A DNA stretch of 64,000 nt, from contig NZ_JADYWL010000003.1 in NCBI RefSeq assembly GCF_015864825.1, positions 361,190 through 425,189 on the forward strand, read 5' to 3'. A model generated the notes under the pieces. That model did not search any database. It was given only the letters and a program-made list of their open reading frames with translations, and was not told the origin of the DNA. Of the stretch, positions 44,837 to 54,562 are shown piece by piece. A program made the translations under genes and the position numbers. The number at the start of each line of letters is the position of its first letter. Position 1 is the first letter of the stretch. The DNA is from Psychrobacter sp. NZS113 (lineage in GTDB: Bacteria > Pseudomonadota > Gammaproteobacteria > Pseudomonadales > Moraxellaceae).

Positions 44837-46618
44837 TTAATTGATCGTAATCTCTTCAGTGGGATAGCGATAATTACGCTGACGCATGTTTTTGAGTAGC
44901 GCAATAAATATCGTCAGCATACTGACACGCCCAACGAACATAATGACCGAAACCACGATTTTACTAAAATCTGATAAGTCTGCTGTTAGATTCAAGCTTA
45001 GCCCCACCGTGCTATAAGCTGAGAAACACTCAAACACCACTTTAATCAAATCAAGCTCTGGCTGATCATAACTGATGAGCGTTACGCCCGTACCGATGAC
45101 CAGTAGCGACAACCACATAATAGAAAACGCGCGGCGTACAGAAATCTCAGCAATCTCTCGTTTGAATACCTCTATCTTGGTCTGCCCACGCGCCAGACTC
45201 AACGTATTTAATAGCGCAATCGCAAAGGTACTGGTCTTGATACCACCACCTGTCGAGTTTGGCGAGGCACCAATCCACATCAGAAATATCGTCAGCATCA
45301 CGGTCGGAAACGTGAGATCACCCATATCAACGACGTTGAATCCTGCGGTACGCGGGGTAGCAGCAGTAAAGAACCCTGTTACTAGCTTCCCAAAAAAGCT
45401 GGTATGGTCAGCGAGCACGTTATTGTACTCAAATATCATCACGCCGATCAGACCGACTAGCAATAACGCGCCTGTCGTAATCAAAGTAATGCGACTATTA
45501 ATATTGAGTAGCCAAGGCTGATAAATGTAGCGCTGGTCATGAGGATATATCAGCCGCTGAGCACGATGACGCAAATACCGTAGGACATTGACCACGATGG
45601 TAAAACCCATACCACCGAAGATAAATGTCATGGCAAGGATCAGCTGTAGTGGATAATTAAAGCGTAGTGAATCATCATACAAGCCAGCGCTAAAGGTAGA
45701 AAACCCAGCATTACAAAAAGCAGAAATCGCGTGAAAGACAGAAAAGAATAGCTGCTCAGACCAATCCATATCGGGTATGTCATAAATACTGATATAAATC
45801 AGAGTAGCCGCCACTGCCTCGACGGCAAATGTGACATACAAGATAGACTTGAGGGTCGACACCACATTACCCATACCGCGCATATAAGACATCTCGCTGA
45901 TGCTTGCTTGCGTCTCATAGCTGACACCGCCTTTAAAAAAGTAACTAAAATAGGTCACAAAGGTCAAAATACCTAAGCCGCCGATTTGTATCAGCCCCAT
46001 GATGATAACTTGCCCGAAAGTCGTAAAATAGGTCGCCGTATCTACGACAATAAGCCCTGTCACGCAAACCGCGCTGGTCGCAGTAAATAACGCATCAATA
46101 AAGGACAGCGGCTGCGTCGTCGCATTGGGCATCATCAGTAGTAGCGCGCCAACCAGTATCACTACTAAAAAGCTCAGAATAAAAAACTGTGCGGGGTGCA
46201 GAAAGGTACGATTGAGATTAAAATTATGATCGGATATTTCGCGAATAAAGGTAACGAATACCGCTATTTTTATCGCGACAAACCCATCAACGGCGGCCGA
46301 TAATCCTGAGCGCACCAAATCTGTGAAATGTGCTGTCAATAGAACGATAATCGCGATGCTGGTCAATGTGTCAAAAACGGCAACTTTATTGAAGGTTAGC
46401 GATTTTTTTGTATAAATATAACGGCCAACAGTCACCACAAAACTTAGAAAAATAATGACCAAGTAGAAAATGTGGAATACTTGCTGTAGCCATGTCGGTA
46501 GTGTAAAACCACTATCGAATAGAGCAATCGCTACTCCGATGACACTAATGAGAATTGTAAAATTATTCAATAAGCGATAACGCGTGGCTGCATTCATAGC
46601 CTGAGTCCGTGACAACAA
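44837..46618 (-). CDS. Potassium uptake membrane subunit (TrkH/KtrB type)
   Basis: The 593-residue protein has the four pore loops of the Trk/Ktr/HKT superfamily: SAVCVTGLIVVDTATYFT, AFCNAGFSTFSAG, RTAGFNVVDMGDL, and FSAYSTVGLSLNLT, each with the filter glycine. About ten to twelve membrane helices, with a long N-terminal extension of four helices before the first pore loop (residues 1-165). It imports potassium with sodium or proton coupling. It forms an operon with the RCK subunit. The set matters for osmotic adjustment, as does the betaine locus 5 kb away. Confidence 0.92.
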   Translation of the reverse strand: MLSRTQAMNAATRYRLLNNFTILISVIGVAIALFDSGFTLPTWLQQVFHIFYLVIIFLSFVVTVGRYIYTKKSLTFNKVAVFDTLTSIAIIVLLTAHFTDLVRSGLSAAVDGFVAIKIAVFVTFIREISDHNFNLNRTFLHPAQFFILSFLVVILVGALLLMMPNATTQPLSFIDALFTATSAVCVTGLIVVDTATYFTTFGQVIIMGLIQIGGLGILTFVTYFSYFFKGGVSYETQASISEMSYMRGMGNVVSTLKSILYVTFAVEAVAATLIYISIYDIPDMDWSEQLFFSVFHAISAFCNAGFSTFSAGLYDDSLRFNYPLQLILAMTFIFGGMGFTIVVNVLRYLRHRAQRLIYPHDQRYIYQPWLLNINSRITLITTGALLLVGLIGVMIFEYNNVLADHTSFFGKLVTGFFTAATPRTAGFNVVDMGDLTFPTVMLTIFLMWIGASPNSTGGGIKTSTFAIALLNTLSLARGQTKIEVFKREIAEISVRRAFSIMWLSLLVIGTGVTLISYDQPELDLIKVVFECFSAYSTVGLSLNLTADLSDFSKIVVSVIMFVGRVSMLTIFIALLKNMRQRNYRYPTEEITIN

Positions 46619-46782
46619 TAACCACGATACTTATACTCCTTTTTTATCGTATTCACAAAAAATGATTGAAGTTAATCGTAACCAATTATTGAGCCTGAAC
46701 AGACTCTAATTATGAAAGCAAAATAAAAAAAGATCATAAGAACATAGCGTATTTAATAGATTTTCAGTTTGATAGATCTTTG

Positions 46783-47727
46783 CTAAACATCTTCTTTGGC
46801 TACCCTCGCTATTTTTACTCCACCCCATGTCACTAACGCTACGCCAATAGCAATCAAAGAGGCTCCTAAGAACAGGCCTTCTGGTGGCTGCTCTCCTTGC
46901 AAGAATATAGCGACGGGCACACCAACAATAGCTCCTACCGAACCTAACAAGCTCAATAACACTGGTCCGCCTGTTTTTTGCAGCAGAAATAACAATAAAA
47001 ACTGACCAGCAAACACACAAGATTGGACAGCGATTAAACCTACTGGCAATAGCCCTTCTCGTGGTATGTCGATAGAAAAGTCAGACATCATACTGAATAA
47101 GCCTAGCAGGAGTGCTGCCGCAATCAGCATACCTGGAGCGAGTGCACTAACAGCAGTATCATTAGGCCAGCGCAATGTCCGATATATATTGCCAATGGCT
47201 AACAGCACAGGGCCGCAAAGCGCGATTAAAATCCAGAATATACTCGTATCTGGCGCAGAGAACTTTTGCACCGCCATCACGCCTGCCCCGATAAGTGCCG
47301 CAACCACGCCAAGGGCACGGACAGTACTGAACCGCTCCATACGCAGCATGAGTGCGCCAAGATACGTTAAGAGTGGCGGTAAGGAGAGGATTAAAGCGAC
47401 GAAACTGGCGCCCACATGTGGAATGGCAGAAAACAGCAGTAAGTTAGCAGCCGCCACGCTGACAAGCGCGGCGACAAAGTAATATTCTAAGCTACGAGCA
47501 TTAAAGGGAGGGAGCTCTTTTCTGATGAGCGCTACCACCAATAGAATAATAGCAGCACCTGTGATCGACCAAAACAAAAACCCCAAAGGAGTGAGACCAT
47601 TGTCAACTGCGTATTTTGCCACATTGGTTGAGATACCAGTGAGTGCACCGCCTGCTAGTAGACAAGCGAAAGGAATCAGCCATATGTTTTTGTTGCGATA
47701 TATTTGCTGTTCCGTAGGCTCACTCAT
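46783..47727 (-). CDS. DMT-superfamily exporter (EamA domains)
   Basis: The ATG at 47727 has AGGATC upstream; the frame extends 27 codons into the amine oxidase gene without a site. The 314-residue protein has ten helices as two EamA repeats (first half with ALTGISTNVAKYAVDNGLTPLGFLFW, second half with CGPVLLAIGNIYRTLRWP). It probably exports a metabolite. It begins eight bases after the amine oxidase stop, so both are made together. The substrate may relate to the amine or amino acid that the oxidase acts on, which is only a contextual guess. Confidence 0.83.
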   Translation of the reverse strand: MSEPTEQQIYRNKNIWLIPFACLLAGGALTGISTNVAKYAVDNGLTPLGFLFWSITGAAIILLVVALIRKELPPFNARSLEYYFVAALVSVAAANLLLFSAIPHVGASFVALILSLPPLLTYLGALMLRMERFSTVRALGVVAALIGAGVMAVQKFSAPDTSIFWILIALCGPVLLAIGNIYRTLRWPNDTAVSALAPGMLIAAALLLGLFSMMSDFSIDIPREGLLPVGLIAVQSCVFAGQFLLLFLLQKTGGPVLLSLLGSVGAIVGVPVAIFLQGEQPPEGLFLGASLIAIGVALVTWGGVKIARVAKEDV

Positions 47728-47735
47728 CAACGATC

Positions 47736-48869
47736 CTATAAGCTTTGTACCGCTTTGCTTGCCGCGTCGATAGCACCAGCGATATAACCAGGGAACGCCT
47801 CTGACCACTCACTACCACTACCCGTCAGACTATCTTGCCACATACCTGTTTTTGGTTTGGCAGTAGGTGCTACAGCATGCTGACCTGTGCCAGTGGCATC
47901 AGCAGGCATGGCAGTAAATGAATCTTGCGCCCAGTCTTTTAGATACTCAGCTTTTGGTTTGTCTGCTTGCGCGCCTAACAGCCGCACCAACTGCGCGCGG
48001 CAATGCGCTTTTAGCACATCTACAGAGACGCTTTGACGCACGTGAGCGGGCACGCCAAAGAAACCAAATACAGCGCCTTCGCCCTTTGCTAACGAGGCAT
48101 CGTGAATCTCAGTGAGCGGCCCTATCGCACTTCTTGCTGCACCCGAGAGACCGTTATCTCGCCAAAATGGTGAGTCATAAACAGCCACATACTTGGCATG
48201 TGGTGCCATCCAAGTGGCTGTTTCTTGCCACTCTATCGCTAAATCTTGCGGTAAAGCAGGTTCAAATACGATATTACTAACCGCCAACCGCGGTGGTAGT
48301 GCAAGTAATACATGCTGCGCTTGATAAGTGATTATTTGACCAGCATTGATATGTTCAGAGCCACGCTCACTGTCTATTTTGATATGCTGACCAATTTTAG
48401 TTAAGCACCTTACTATCTGTCCCGTTGCAATACGTTTGGCATCCAAGCGAGCGTATAAAGCATCAATTAAAGCCGTCATTCCACCCATGAGGCGCATAGA
48501 TGGTGGTGAGCTCTTATAACCTTGCGTACGGATAGGCAACTCACTGGCGCCACGTTCAACCATCATATCGCCCTCTTCGAACTGAGCGAAACGTGGTAAA
48601 CCTAATGTCTCGATAAGACTGCTCAACTGCGGCTGATACTCTGGCCAAAACCACGACGGCCCTAAATCAAAGCCATCGTTTGATTTTTCATGATCGCCAC
48701 TTTGACTGCTAGCATTCTGACCCACTGATGATTTGGCAACAGTGATACGACCGCCCAATCTATCACGGGCCTCTATCAATATATAATCGATGCCTTTTTG
48801 TTCTAATAAAAAGGCGGCATACAATCCGCTTAATCCGCCACCGACTATCACCACAGGTACATTTTGCAT
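47736..48869 (-). CDS. FAD-dependent flavin amine oxidase
   Basis: The 377-residue protein opens with the FAD dinucleotide motif VVIVGGGLSGLYAAFLLEQKGIDYILIEARDRLGGR (residues 6-41) of the monoamine oxidase/phytoene desaturase family. The C-terminal end has the FAD signature PGYIAGAIDAASKAV. It oxidises a primary or secondary amine to an imine with oxygen or another acceptor. At 377 residues it is shorter than typical eukaryotic MAO because it lacks a membrane tail. The gene is followed by the exporter gene in the same unit. The substrate is unknown. Confidence 0.85.
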   Translation of the reverse strand: MQNVPVVIVGGGLSGLYAAFLLEQKGIDYILIEARDRLGGRITVAKSSVGQNASSQSGDHEKSNDGFDLGPSWFWPEYQPQLSSLIETLGLPRFAQFEEGDMMVERGASELPIRTQGYKSSPPSMRLMGGMTALIDALYARLDAKRIATGQIVRCLTKIGQHIKIDSERGSEHINAGQIITYQAQHVLLALPPRLAVSNIVFEPALPQDLAIEWQETATWMAPHAKYVAVYDSPFWRDNGLSGAARSAIGPLTEIHDASLAKGEGAVFGFFGVPAHVRQSVSVDVLKAHCRAQLVRLLGAQADKPKAEYLKDWAQDSFTAMPADATGTGQHAVAPTAKPKTGMWQDSLTGSGSEWSEAFPGYIAGAIDAASKAVQSL

Positions 48870-48937
48870 ATCAAATACGTCCTATCTCATCAAGTACATT
48901 TAATCAGGACTACTCGATCAAAATTGTTCGAGCGAAA

Positions 48938-49360
48938 CTACTCAGCCAACAACTTAGTCAGCATCTCATCTATCTCAACTTTAAACTCTTTATCTTCAAT
49001 CTTATTTGCCGTGATTTTGGCATTTTGTAGACTTTGAATAGCCGCTTCTTTGTTACCTGTCTCAAGCTGTAGCACCGCCATAGAAAAAGCAATCGACGAC
49101 AGATGATCCTTTGAATTGATCGCCGTTGCTTTGGTTAGTGCTTTGTCATAAATGACCAGTGCTTCGTCCAAATCTTCTGTAAAGTCAGCAAGCGTTTCCC
49201 ACTGCTCTGGATGATCTTTGTCTGTGTTTTCGTTGTCAGTACAGATGGCCTTTAGCTCAGCATAAAATGCATCAAATTTTTCTTGATTGCCGATACGGTC
49301 AGCTTCTAGTAGCTCTTCTGCCAATTTATAAATAGATTTATATATTTTAGTATTGATCAT
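48938..49360 (-). CDS. Predicted helical TPR-like protein
   Basis: The 140-residue protein is almost wholly helical and acidic, with no signal peptide. Two helix pairs resemble tetratricopeptide repeats: DEALVIYDKALTKATAINSKDHLSS and IAFSMAVLQLETGNKEAAIQSLQNAK. It probably acts as a small adaptor or chaperone in the cytoplasm. Its start is poorly marked by the upstream sequence (AAGGTTGTAAGCA). It sits next to a miniature element and has no operon partner. I do not know a function. Confidence 0.72.
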   Translation of the reverse strand: MINTKIYKSIYKLAEELLEADRIGNQEKFDAFYAELKAICTDNENTDKDHPEQWETLADFTEDLDEALVIYDKALTKATAINSKDHLSSIAFSMAVLQLETGNKEAAIQSLQNAKITANKIEDKEFKVEIDEMLTKLLAE

Positions 49361-49420
49361 TGCTTACAACCTTTTATTGACTTGGGGTATAGATTATTTG
49401 GTTAGGATTATAACGTAATT

Positions 49421-49595
49421 CTAGGGTGTGTCCTCATTTTAAAAATGGTGATAAAAATGAGATAAATTGCAGTCAAACAAGGAAAATAGCGCAGATAATA
49501 TCGGGATATTAACCAGCTATTTAACGATGTTTGGCAAAATTCAGCCATTTTTAGCCCGTTTAGATATGATCAATTGAATTGAGGACACGCCCTAG
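49421..49595. mobile_element. MITE, full copy
   Basis: The 175-bp element begins CTAGGGTGTGTCCTCA and ends TGAGGACACGCCCTAG, so the ends are inverted repeats within CTAG. It contains no gene. The centre (TTTAACGATGTTTGGCAAAATTCAGCC) aligns with the copies at 20339 and 59580. The GGGCGTGTC ends and CTAG target resemble IS5-group insertion sequences. Confidence 0.85.
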
Positions 49596-49663
49596 CGGCT
49601 CAGATGATTGGCACAAAAAAGGACACGATATTTATATGGCTGTTATTAAGGTTGCTATTCAGG

Positions 49664-50152
49664 TTACAACTCTCGCCAGTGCAACCAAAGCCGCGTATCT
49701 AGCTCAAACTGGTGATAGTCAGGCTCCATATGACAGCATAGTTGATAAAACGCTTTGTTATGGTCATGCTCTTTAAAATGTGCCAACTCATGCACGACAA
49801 TCATGCGTAAAAACTCAGGCGGCGCTTCTTGAAACAAGCTGGCTACCGTGATGCTGTTATGCGATTTCAGCTTACTGCCTTGTATGCGAGACTGGGTGGT
49901 ATGAATACCTAGCGCATGTTTGAGAACTTTTAACTTGCTGCTATAGCTGACATTAGATAGCTGTCCCACTTTGCGCATATACTGGTTTTTTATCTCATTG
50001 ATATACTGATAAAGAGCCTTATCACTTTTTATTTGGTGCTGAGTGGGATACTTTTTTTCTAGATAGGCGCCCAAGTTACCATCGCTAATGAGTAGCGCGG
50101 CTTGGGTTTGAACTTGCTCAGAATAATGAGCGATGTATTTTAACTTGGTCAC
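49664..50152 (-). CDS. YgjP-like zinc metallopeptidase domain protein
   Basis: The 162-residue protein has the zincin motif VVHELAHFKEHDHNKAFY (HExxH with a third His a few residues on), the signature of the YgjP/DUF45-SprT-like group. The N-terminal half is lysine-rich and contains SSKLKVLKHALGIHTTQSRIQGSKL. It is a small cytoplasmic protease-like protein of uncertain substrate. It starts at the first Met, although no strong ribosome binding site is visible (GATAGGTTCGTG upstream). It is flanked by a hairpin and a stray element end on one side and a full element on the other. Confidence 0.82.
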   Translation of the reverse strand: MTKLKYIAHYSEQVQTQAALLISDGNLGAYLEKKYPTQHQIKSDKALYQYINEIKNQYMRKVGQLSNVSYSSKLKVLKHALGIHTTQSRIQGSKLKSHNSITVASLFQEAPPEFLRMIVVHELAHFKEHDHNKAFYQLCCHMEPDYHQFELDTRLWLHWREL

Positions 50153-50228
50153 GAACCTATCCTTTACTAATGCGTTACCACGTATCGACGCGGTCTAAAT
50201 GAATTTTACCTTATATTGGTGCGCTTTA

Positions 50229-50249
50229 TTAGAGCGTGTCATCATTTAG
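50229..50249. mobile_element. MITE, short end remnant
   Basis: TTAGAGCGTGTCATCATTTAG matches the end CTAGGGCGTGTCATCAATTAG of the element at 59580 at 18-19 of 21 positions. Only this end is present. Confidence 0.5.
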
Positions 50250-50250
50250 G

Positions 50251-50304
50251 TTGTAAGAAACAACCCCATAAGTTGAATCCAACTTATGGGGTTGTTTCTT
50301 ACAA
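50251..50304. terminator. Perfect 25-bp inverted repeat terminator
   Basis: Arms at 50251-50275 and 50280-50304 are exact complements around AATC. On the minus strand it follows the betT-type gene by 40 bases. Confidence 0.85.
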
Positions 50305-50343
50305 GATTTTTACTGAACTATTTGGAGCATATTAATGAGTGAA

Positions 50344-52389
50344 TTAACGCTCTAAATGTAGATACTGTAAATGACGCTCGTACTGATTTAAGATATCGAC
50401 CAATACTTGCTCTTTGGAGTAGCCAACCAAGTCATACTCTTGCGAGCCTTCGCTTAAGAACACTTCTGCACGATAATAGTACTCTGCATTCTTAGTTGAG
50501 GTGCTCAATGTAAAGTTAGGACGCTCTGCTTTAATCAAGTTGACTTCATAAATAAAGTCATCTTCATCGCCATGTCCAACTCGCAATTTTAGACCATCTA
50601 TTTGACCGCTACTCTCATCCATACCTTCATCTATATCTTGTCCGATATGTGCAGGGTTACGGATGTCCAAAGACGTTTTTAGACCGCCTGCGGCAAACTC
50701 TTTTTCAACTTCCGTCATGGCAGGTCTAACTACATTTTGTAAGAACTGCTCTACTTGTGCATGTTTAGGGAAACTGACAATACGTTGCAAGCGTGCTTTC
50801 CAGCTCTTACCACTATCTAACACGTTAGCCGTACCAATCGTACTGGCCTTACGTTTATTGCCTTCTTCTTTTAATGACCTCCACATCGCCACCATATAGA
50901 GCACTAGAATGACAGAGAATGGCAAACCTGCAATGACAGAGACGGACTGTAGTGAAGAAAAACCACCTGCAAACAATAATCCTAAGGTAATAAGACCAGT
51001 GGCTGCTGCCCAAAACAGACGTAACCAAACAGGAGCATCGGTATCATTGGTCATGCCACGTGAGCTCAAGTTCGCTAGTACTAACGCGCCTGAATCAGCT
51101 GAGGTCACAAAAAAGATAAGGCCAATAATCACACCAGCGAATGATAGAATATCGCTGTAAGGAAAATACTCAAACAACGCAAACATGCCCATTGCAGCAT
51201 CATTGACTGCGATTTCGCCAAGCTCTGTTGCGCCATTGGCAACCAAATCTATCGCTGAATTACCAAAGATAGAGAACCATGCAAAAATAAACCCAAGCGG
51301 AATGAACATCACGCCAAATACAAACTCGCGTAACGTACGGCCACGGCTAATACGTGCGATAAACAGACCTACAAATGGTGCCCAAGCAACCCACCATGCC
51401 CAGAAAAATATCGTCCACCAAGATTTCCACTCGGCACCAGCTTGACCATCATACGCATAGACATCAAAAGTCTTATAAATAATAGTTTGAAAGTATTGAC
51501 CGATGTTTTGGGTAAAGGTATTAAGCAGATAAACCGTATTGCCCATCACCAATATAGCAATCAGTAGCAATATCGACGATAGCATGTTGAATTCAGACAG
51601 ACGACGTACGCCTTTTTCGACACCTGTCATCGCTGAGACAGCCGCCGCTGCGACAACACCTACGATAATGATCGTTTGAACCGTTTTGCTAGACTCAATA
51701 CCGAAGACATGGGTCAAGCCTGCGTTGGCCTGCAATACTCCAATACCTAAACTGGTGGCGATACCCATGAGTGTACAAACAACACCAAAGGTATCAATAC
51801 CATCACCAAGCCAGCCTTTGATTAAGCGTTCACCAAAGATAGGCGTCAACGGCGAGCGTAGCGCCAATGGCATGTTTTTGCGATAAGCAAAATACGCTAG
51901 CGCCATACCAATCAGCGCATAAATACCCCAACCGTGCAGACCCCAATGTAAAAAGGTCTGCGCAAGTGCTTCGCGCATGGCCTCGGCACTCGCAGGTTCT
52001 AGTCCAGTATGCGGTGTTAAATAATGCATCAAAGGCTCAGAGGCACCAAAGAACAGTAAATCAATACCGATACCAGCGGAAAACAGCATCGCCGCCCATG
52101 CTAGGAAAGGAAACTGTGCTTTTTCGTGATCTTGCCCAAGCTTGATATCACCATACTTAGAAAAACCGACAAACAAAGCAAAGATACTATAAGCGGCAAC
52201 CACCAGCATGTAGTACCAGCCAAACTTATCTGATACCCAAGTCATGCTTGAGCCTAACAATGTCTCACTATAAGTTGGAAACGCAATCGTCCAAATTATC
52301 AATAAAATAGAAATAATAGCTGAGCCTAAAAAAACCGTCTTATTTAGAGTCAGGGGTTTCGTCTCATCCTTTGATGGTGAGCTGTACAT
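50344..52389 (-). CDS. betT: BCCT-family choline/betaine transporter
   Basis: I start it at the ATG at 52389 with GAGG six bases upstream. The 681-residue protein has twelve helices and the BCCT signature: the tryptophan-rich WWTIFFWAWWVAWAPFVGLFIARISRGRT (near residue 330), FFGASEPLMHY and LHWGLHGWGIYALIG earlier. A cytoplasmic C-terminal tail of about 170 residues (GEE-rich, with HIGQDIDEGMDESS) matches the osmosensing tail of E. coli BetT. It imports choline (perhaps betaine) with protons. It is downstream of betA on the same strand but separated by a terminator. Confidence 0.9.
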   Translation of the reverse strand: MYSSPSKDETKPLTLNKTVFLGSAIISILLIIWTIAFPTYSETLLGSSMTWVSDKFGWYYMLVVAAYSIFALFVGFSKYGDIKLGQDHEKAQFPFLAWAAMLFSAGIGIDLLFFGASEPLMHYLTPHTGLEPASAEAMREALAQTFLHWGLHGWGIYALIGMALAYFAYRKNMPLALRSPLTPIFGERLIKGWLGDGIDTFGVVCTLMGIATSLGIGVLQANAGLTHVFGIESSKTVQTIIIVGVVAAAAVSAMTGVEKGVRRLSEFNMLSSILLLIAILVMGNTVYLLNTFTQNIGQYFQTIIYKTFDVYAYDGQAGAEWKSWWTIFFWAWWVAWAPFVGLFIARISRGRTLREFVFGVMFIPLGFIFAWFSIFGNSAIDLVANGATELGEIAVNDAAMGMFALFEYFPYSDILSFAGVIIGLIFFVTSADSGALVLANLSSRGMTNDTDAPVWLRLFWAAATGLITLGLLFAGGFSSLQSVSVIAGLPFSVILVLYMVAMWRSLKEEGNKRKASTIGTANVLDSGKSWKARLQRIVSFPKHAQVEQFLQNVVRPAMTEVEKEFAAGGLKTSLDIRNPAHIGQDIDEGMDESSGQIDGLKLRVGHGDEDDFIYEVNLIKAERPNFTLSTSTKNAEYYYRAEVFLSEGSQEYDLVGYSKEQVLVDILNQYERHLQYLHLER

Positions 52390-52622
52390 AAAAGACCTCA
52401 ATAGGTAAATTAAACAGGGTCTGATATTGCTTTGTCCGTCATAATCTTATGACTGATAGTCATACAAGATATAAATCACCGCATGACGCACAAAGCAGTA
52501 CCAATAAATAAAGATTTGCTGCTCAAGTAATGGCTACTTCAGTAATTATTTAAGCAACAAGGCAAGTCATTAAAAATCAATCTTAATCGTATTCATTTTC
52601 TAAAACATTAGCGCGGATAAAA

Positions 52623-52645
52623 AAGACCTTTATGTAAAAGGCCTT
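52623..52645 (-). terminator. Terminator after betA
   Basis: On the minus strand AAGGCCTTT and AAAGGTCTT form a nine-base stem (one wobble) with a five-base loop, followed by TTTTATC. It separates betBA from the betT-type gene, so the transporter has its own promoter. Confidence 0.75.
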
Positions 52646-52738
52646 CTTATCAACATCATTTATTAACACTCTTCATAAACGCTATGTCATATAGCTGTTT
52701 TATATCGCTATGTAGACAGTCGTTTATTAGCATTTAAC

Positions 52739-54436
52739 TTAAACAGAGCCATAAGCGCGCATCGGCTCAGCTCTCAATGGCGCACCATTGGCAGTAAAAT
52801 AATCTACCGTCGAACGTGGCAGCTGCACACCGCGCATCTTATCAACGATTTTTTCTGCCAACATAATGGTTGTTGCGTTGAGATTGCCACTGATGATATT
52901 TGGCATAATCGATGCATCAACGACGCGCAAACCATCGATACCATGTACTAGTCCTTCGCCATTGACAACCGAATCATTGCCTTCGCCCATCGCACAAGTA
53001 CAAGATGGATGATAGGCCGTCTCGCTGTGGTTACGGACATACTCATCCAACTGCGCGTCGGTCACTAGATCATCGGTTGGTGCAATCGAGCGACCACGAT
53101 AAGGGTCAAGCGCTGGCTGATGCATAATCTCACGAGTGATACGCATGGCAGCACGGAACTCTTGCCAGTCTTGATCATGAGACATATAGTTAAACAAGAT
53201 ACTCGGATGAGCGCTTGGATCTTTCGATGTCAGCTTGACACGGCCACGACTTGGCGAGCGTAATGAGCCCACGTGCGCTTGGAAGCTATGAGACTTCACG
53301 GCACTGCGACCATCGTAGCGTACTGCTAATGGCAAGAAGTGATACTGAATATTAGGATGGGTAAATTTCTCATCGGTACGAATAAAACCGCCACCTTCGA
53401 ACTGATTTGACGCGCCCAGTCCAGTACCATTGAATAACCACTCTGCACCGATGGCGGGCTTATTCCACCATTTATTGGAAGGCGCAATCGACACTGGCAG
53501 CTTACATTCATACTGCATATACAGCTCTAAATGATCTTGCAGATTATTACCCACACCTGGCAAATCCAGAATCTCATTGACACCTAAATCTTTTAGCCAT
53601 TGACCAGGGCCAATACCAGAGCGCTGCAATAATTGTGGCGAAGCAATCGCACCAGAGGAAACAATCACTTCACGAGAGGCATGAAAGTTTTTGGTTTGAC
53701 CTTGGTGCTCGACTTTGACACCGATAGCACGCTTACCATCAAACAAAATCACATCGGTCAGTGCACCCGTCAAAATCGTGATATTGCTGCGCGGCTTAGC
53801 ACGGTCCAGATAACCACGAGCCGTTGAGGCACGGCGACCATTAGGCGTCACGAAACGATCCATTGGCCCAAAGCCTTCTTGCTGATAGCCATTTAAATCG
53901 TCGGTACTTGGATAGCCAGCTTGCACGCCAGCTTCAATCATCGCCTGAAACAGTGGATTGACCCCTGGTTTTGATGTGGTCATTTCAACAGGACCGCCTA
54001 CACCATGATAGTCATTTTCGCCCGCATCACGGTTTTCTAACTTTTTAAAATAAGGCAGGCAGTCCAAATACGTCCAATCTTCTAGACCTTTAATCTTAGA
54101 CCAATCATCAAAATCTAGTGCGTTACCACGGATATAACACATACCGTTAATCAGTGACGAGCCGCCAAGTCCTTTACCGCGACCGCAGTCCATGACACGG
54201 TTATTCATATACGGCTCAGGATCAGTTTTGTAGCCCCAGTTATAGGTCGTTCCTTGCAACGGCATGGCGAGCGCTGCTGGCATCTGCGTACGAAAATCTA
54301 AGCGATGGTCTGGACGACCCGCTTCTAGTAGCAGCACCTTAATGTTGGCATCTTCGGTCAAACGCGTGGCCAGCACATTGCCTGCTGATCCTGCGCCAAC
54401 GATGATGTAGTCATACTCAGGTGTGATTGATGTCAT
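52739..54436 (-). CDS. betA: Choline dehydrogenase
   Basis: I start it at 54436 (GGAG seven bases upstream); the frame runs four codons further. The 565-residue GMC-family flavoprotein has the FAD motif [21 protein letters not shown] (residues 8-28), [22 protein letters not shown] near 90, and the GMC second signature [17 protein letters not shown] near 260. The conserved C-terminal His region is [15 protein letters not shown]. It oxidises choline to betaine aldehyde with an electron acceptor at the membrane. It follows betB by 127 bases. Confidence 0.95.
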   Translation of the reverse strand: MTSITPEYDYIIVGAGSAGNVLATRLTEDANIKVLLLEAGRPDHRLDFRTQMPAALAMPLQGTTYNWGYKTDPEPYMNNRVMDCGRGKGLGGSSLINGMCYIRGNALDFDDWSKIKGLEDWTYLDCLPYFKKLENRDAGENDYHGVGGPVEMTTSKPGVNPLFQAMIEAGVQAGYPSTDDLNGYQQEGFGPMDRFVTPNGRRASTARGYLDRAKPRSNITILTGALTDVILFDGKRAIGVKVEHQGQTKNFHASREVIVSSGAIASPQLLQRSGIGPGQWLKDLGVNEILDLPGVGNNLQDHLELYMQYECKLPVSIAPSNKWWNKPAIGAEWLFNGTGLGASNQFEGGGFIRTDEKFTHPNIQYHFLPLAVRYDGRSAVKSHSFQAHVGSLRSPSRGRVKLTSKDPSAHPSILFNYMSHDQDWQEFRAAMRITREIMHQPALDPYRGRSIAPTDDLVTDAQLDEYVRNHSETAYHPSCTCAMGEGNDSVVNGEGLVHGIDGLRVVDASIMPNIISGNLNATTIMLAEKIVDKMRGVQLPRSTVDYFTANGAPLRAEPMRAYGSV

Positions 54437-54562
54437 AAAACGCTCCATAATATTGAAAAATAAATCATTTACTATCAGTAAAGTCGAACAAAAAACAAAT
54501 TAGCTCTACTGAACTACTTTACTGATTAAAAAACTGATCAAAAACTTTCTCAATAAAAGTAA

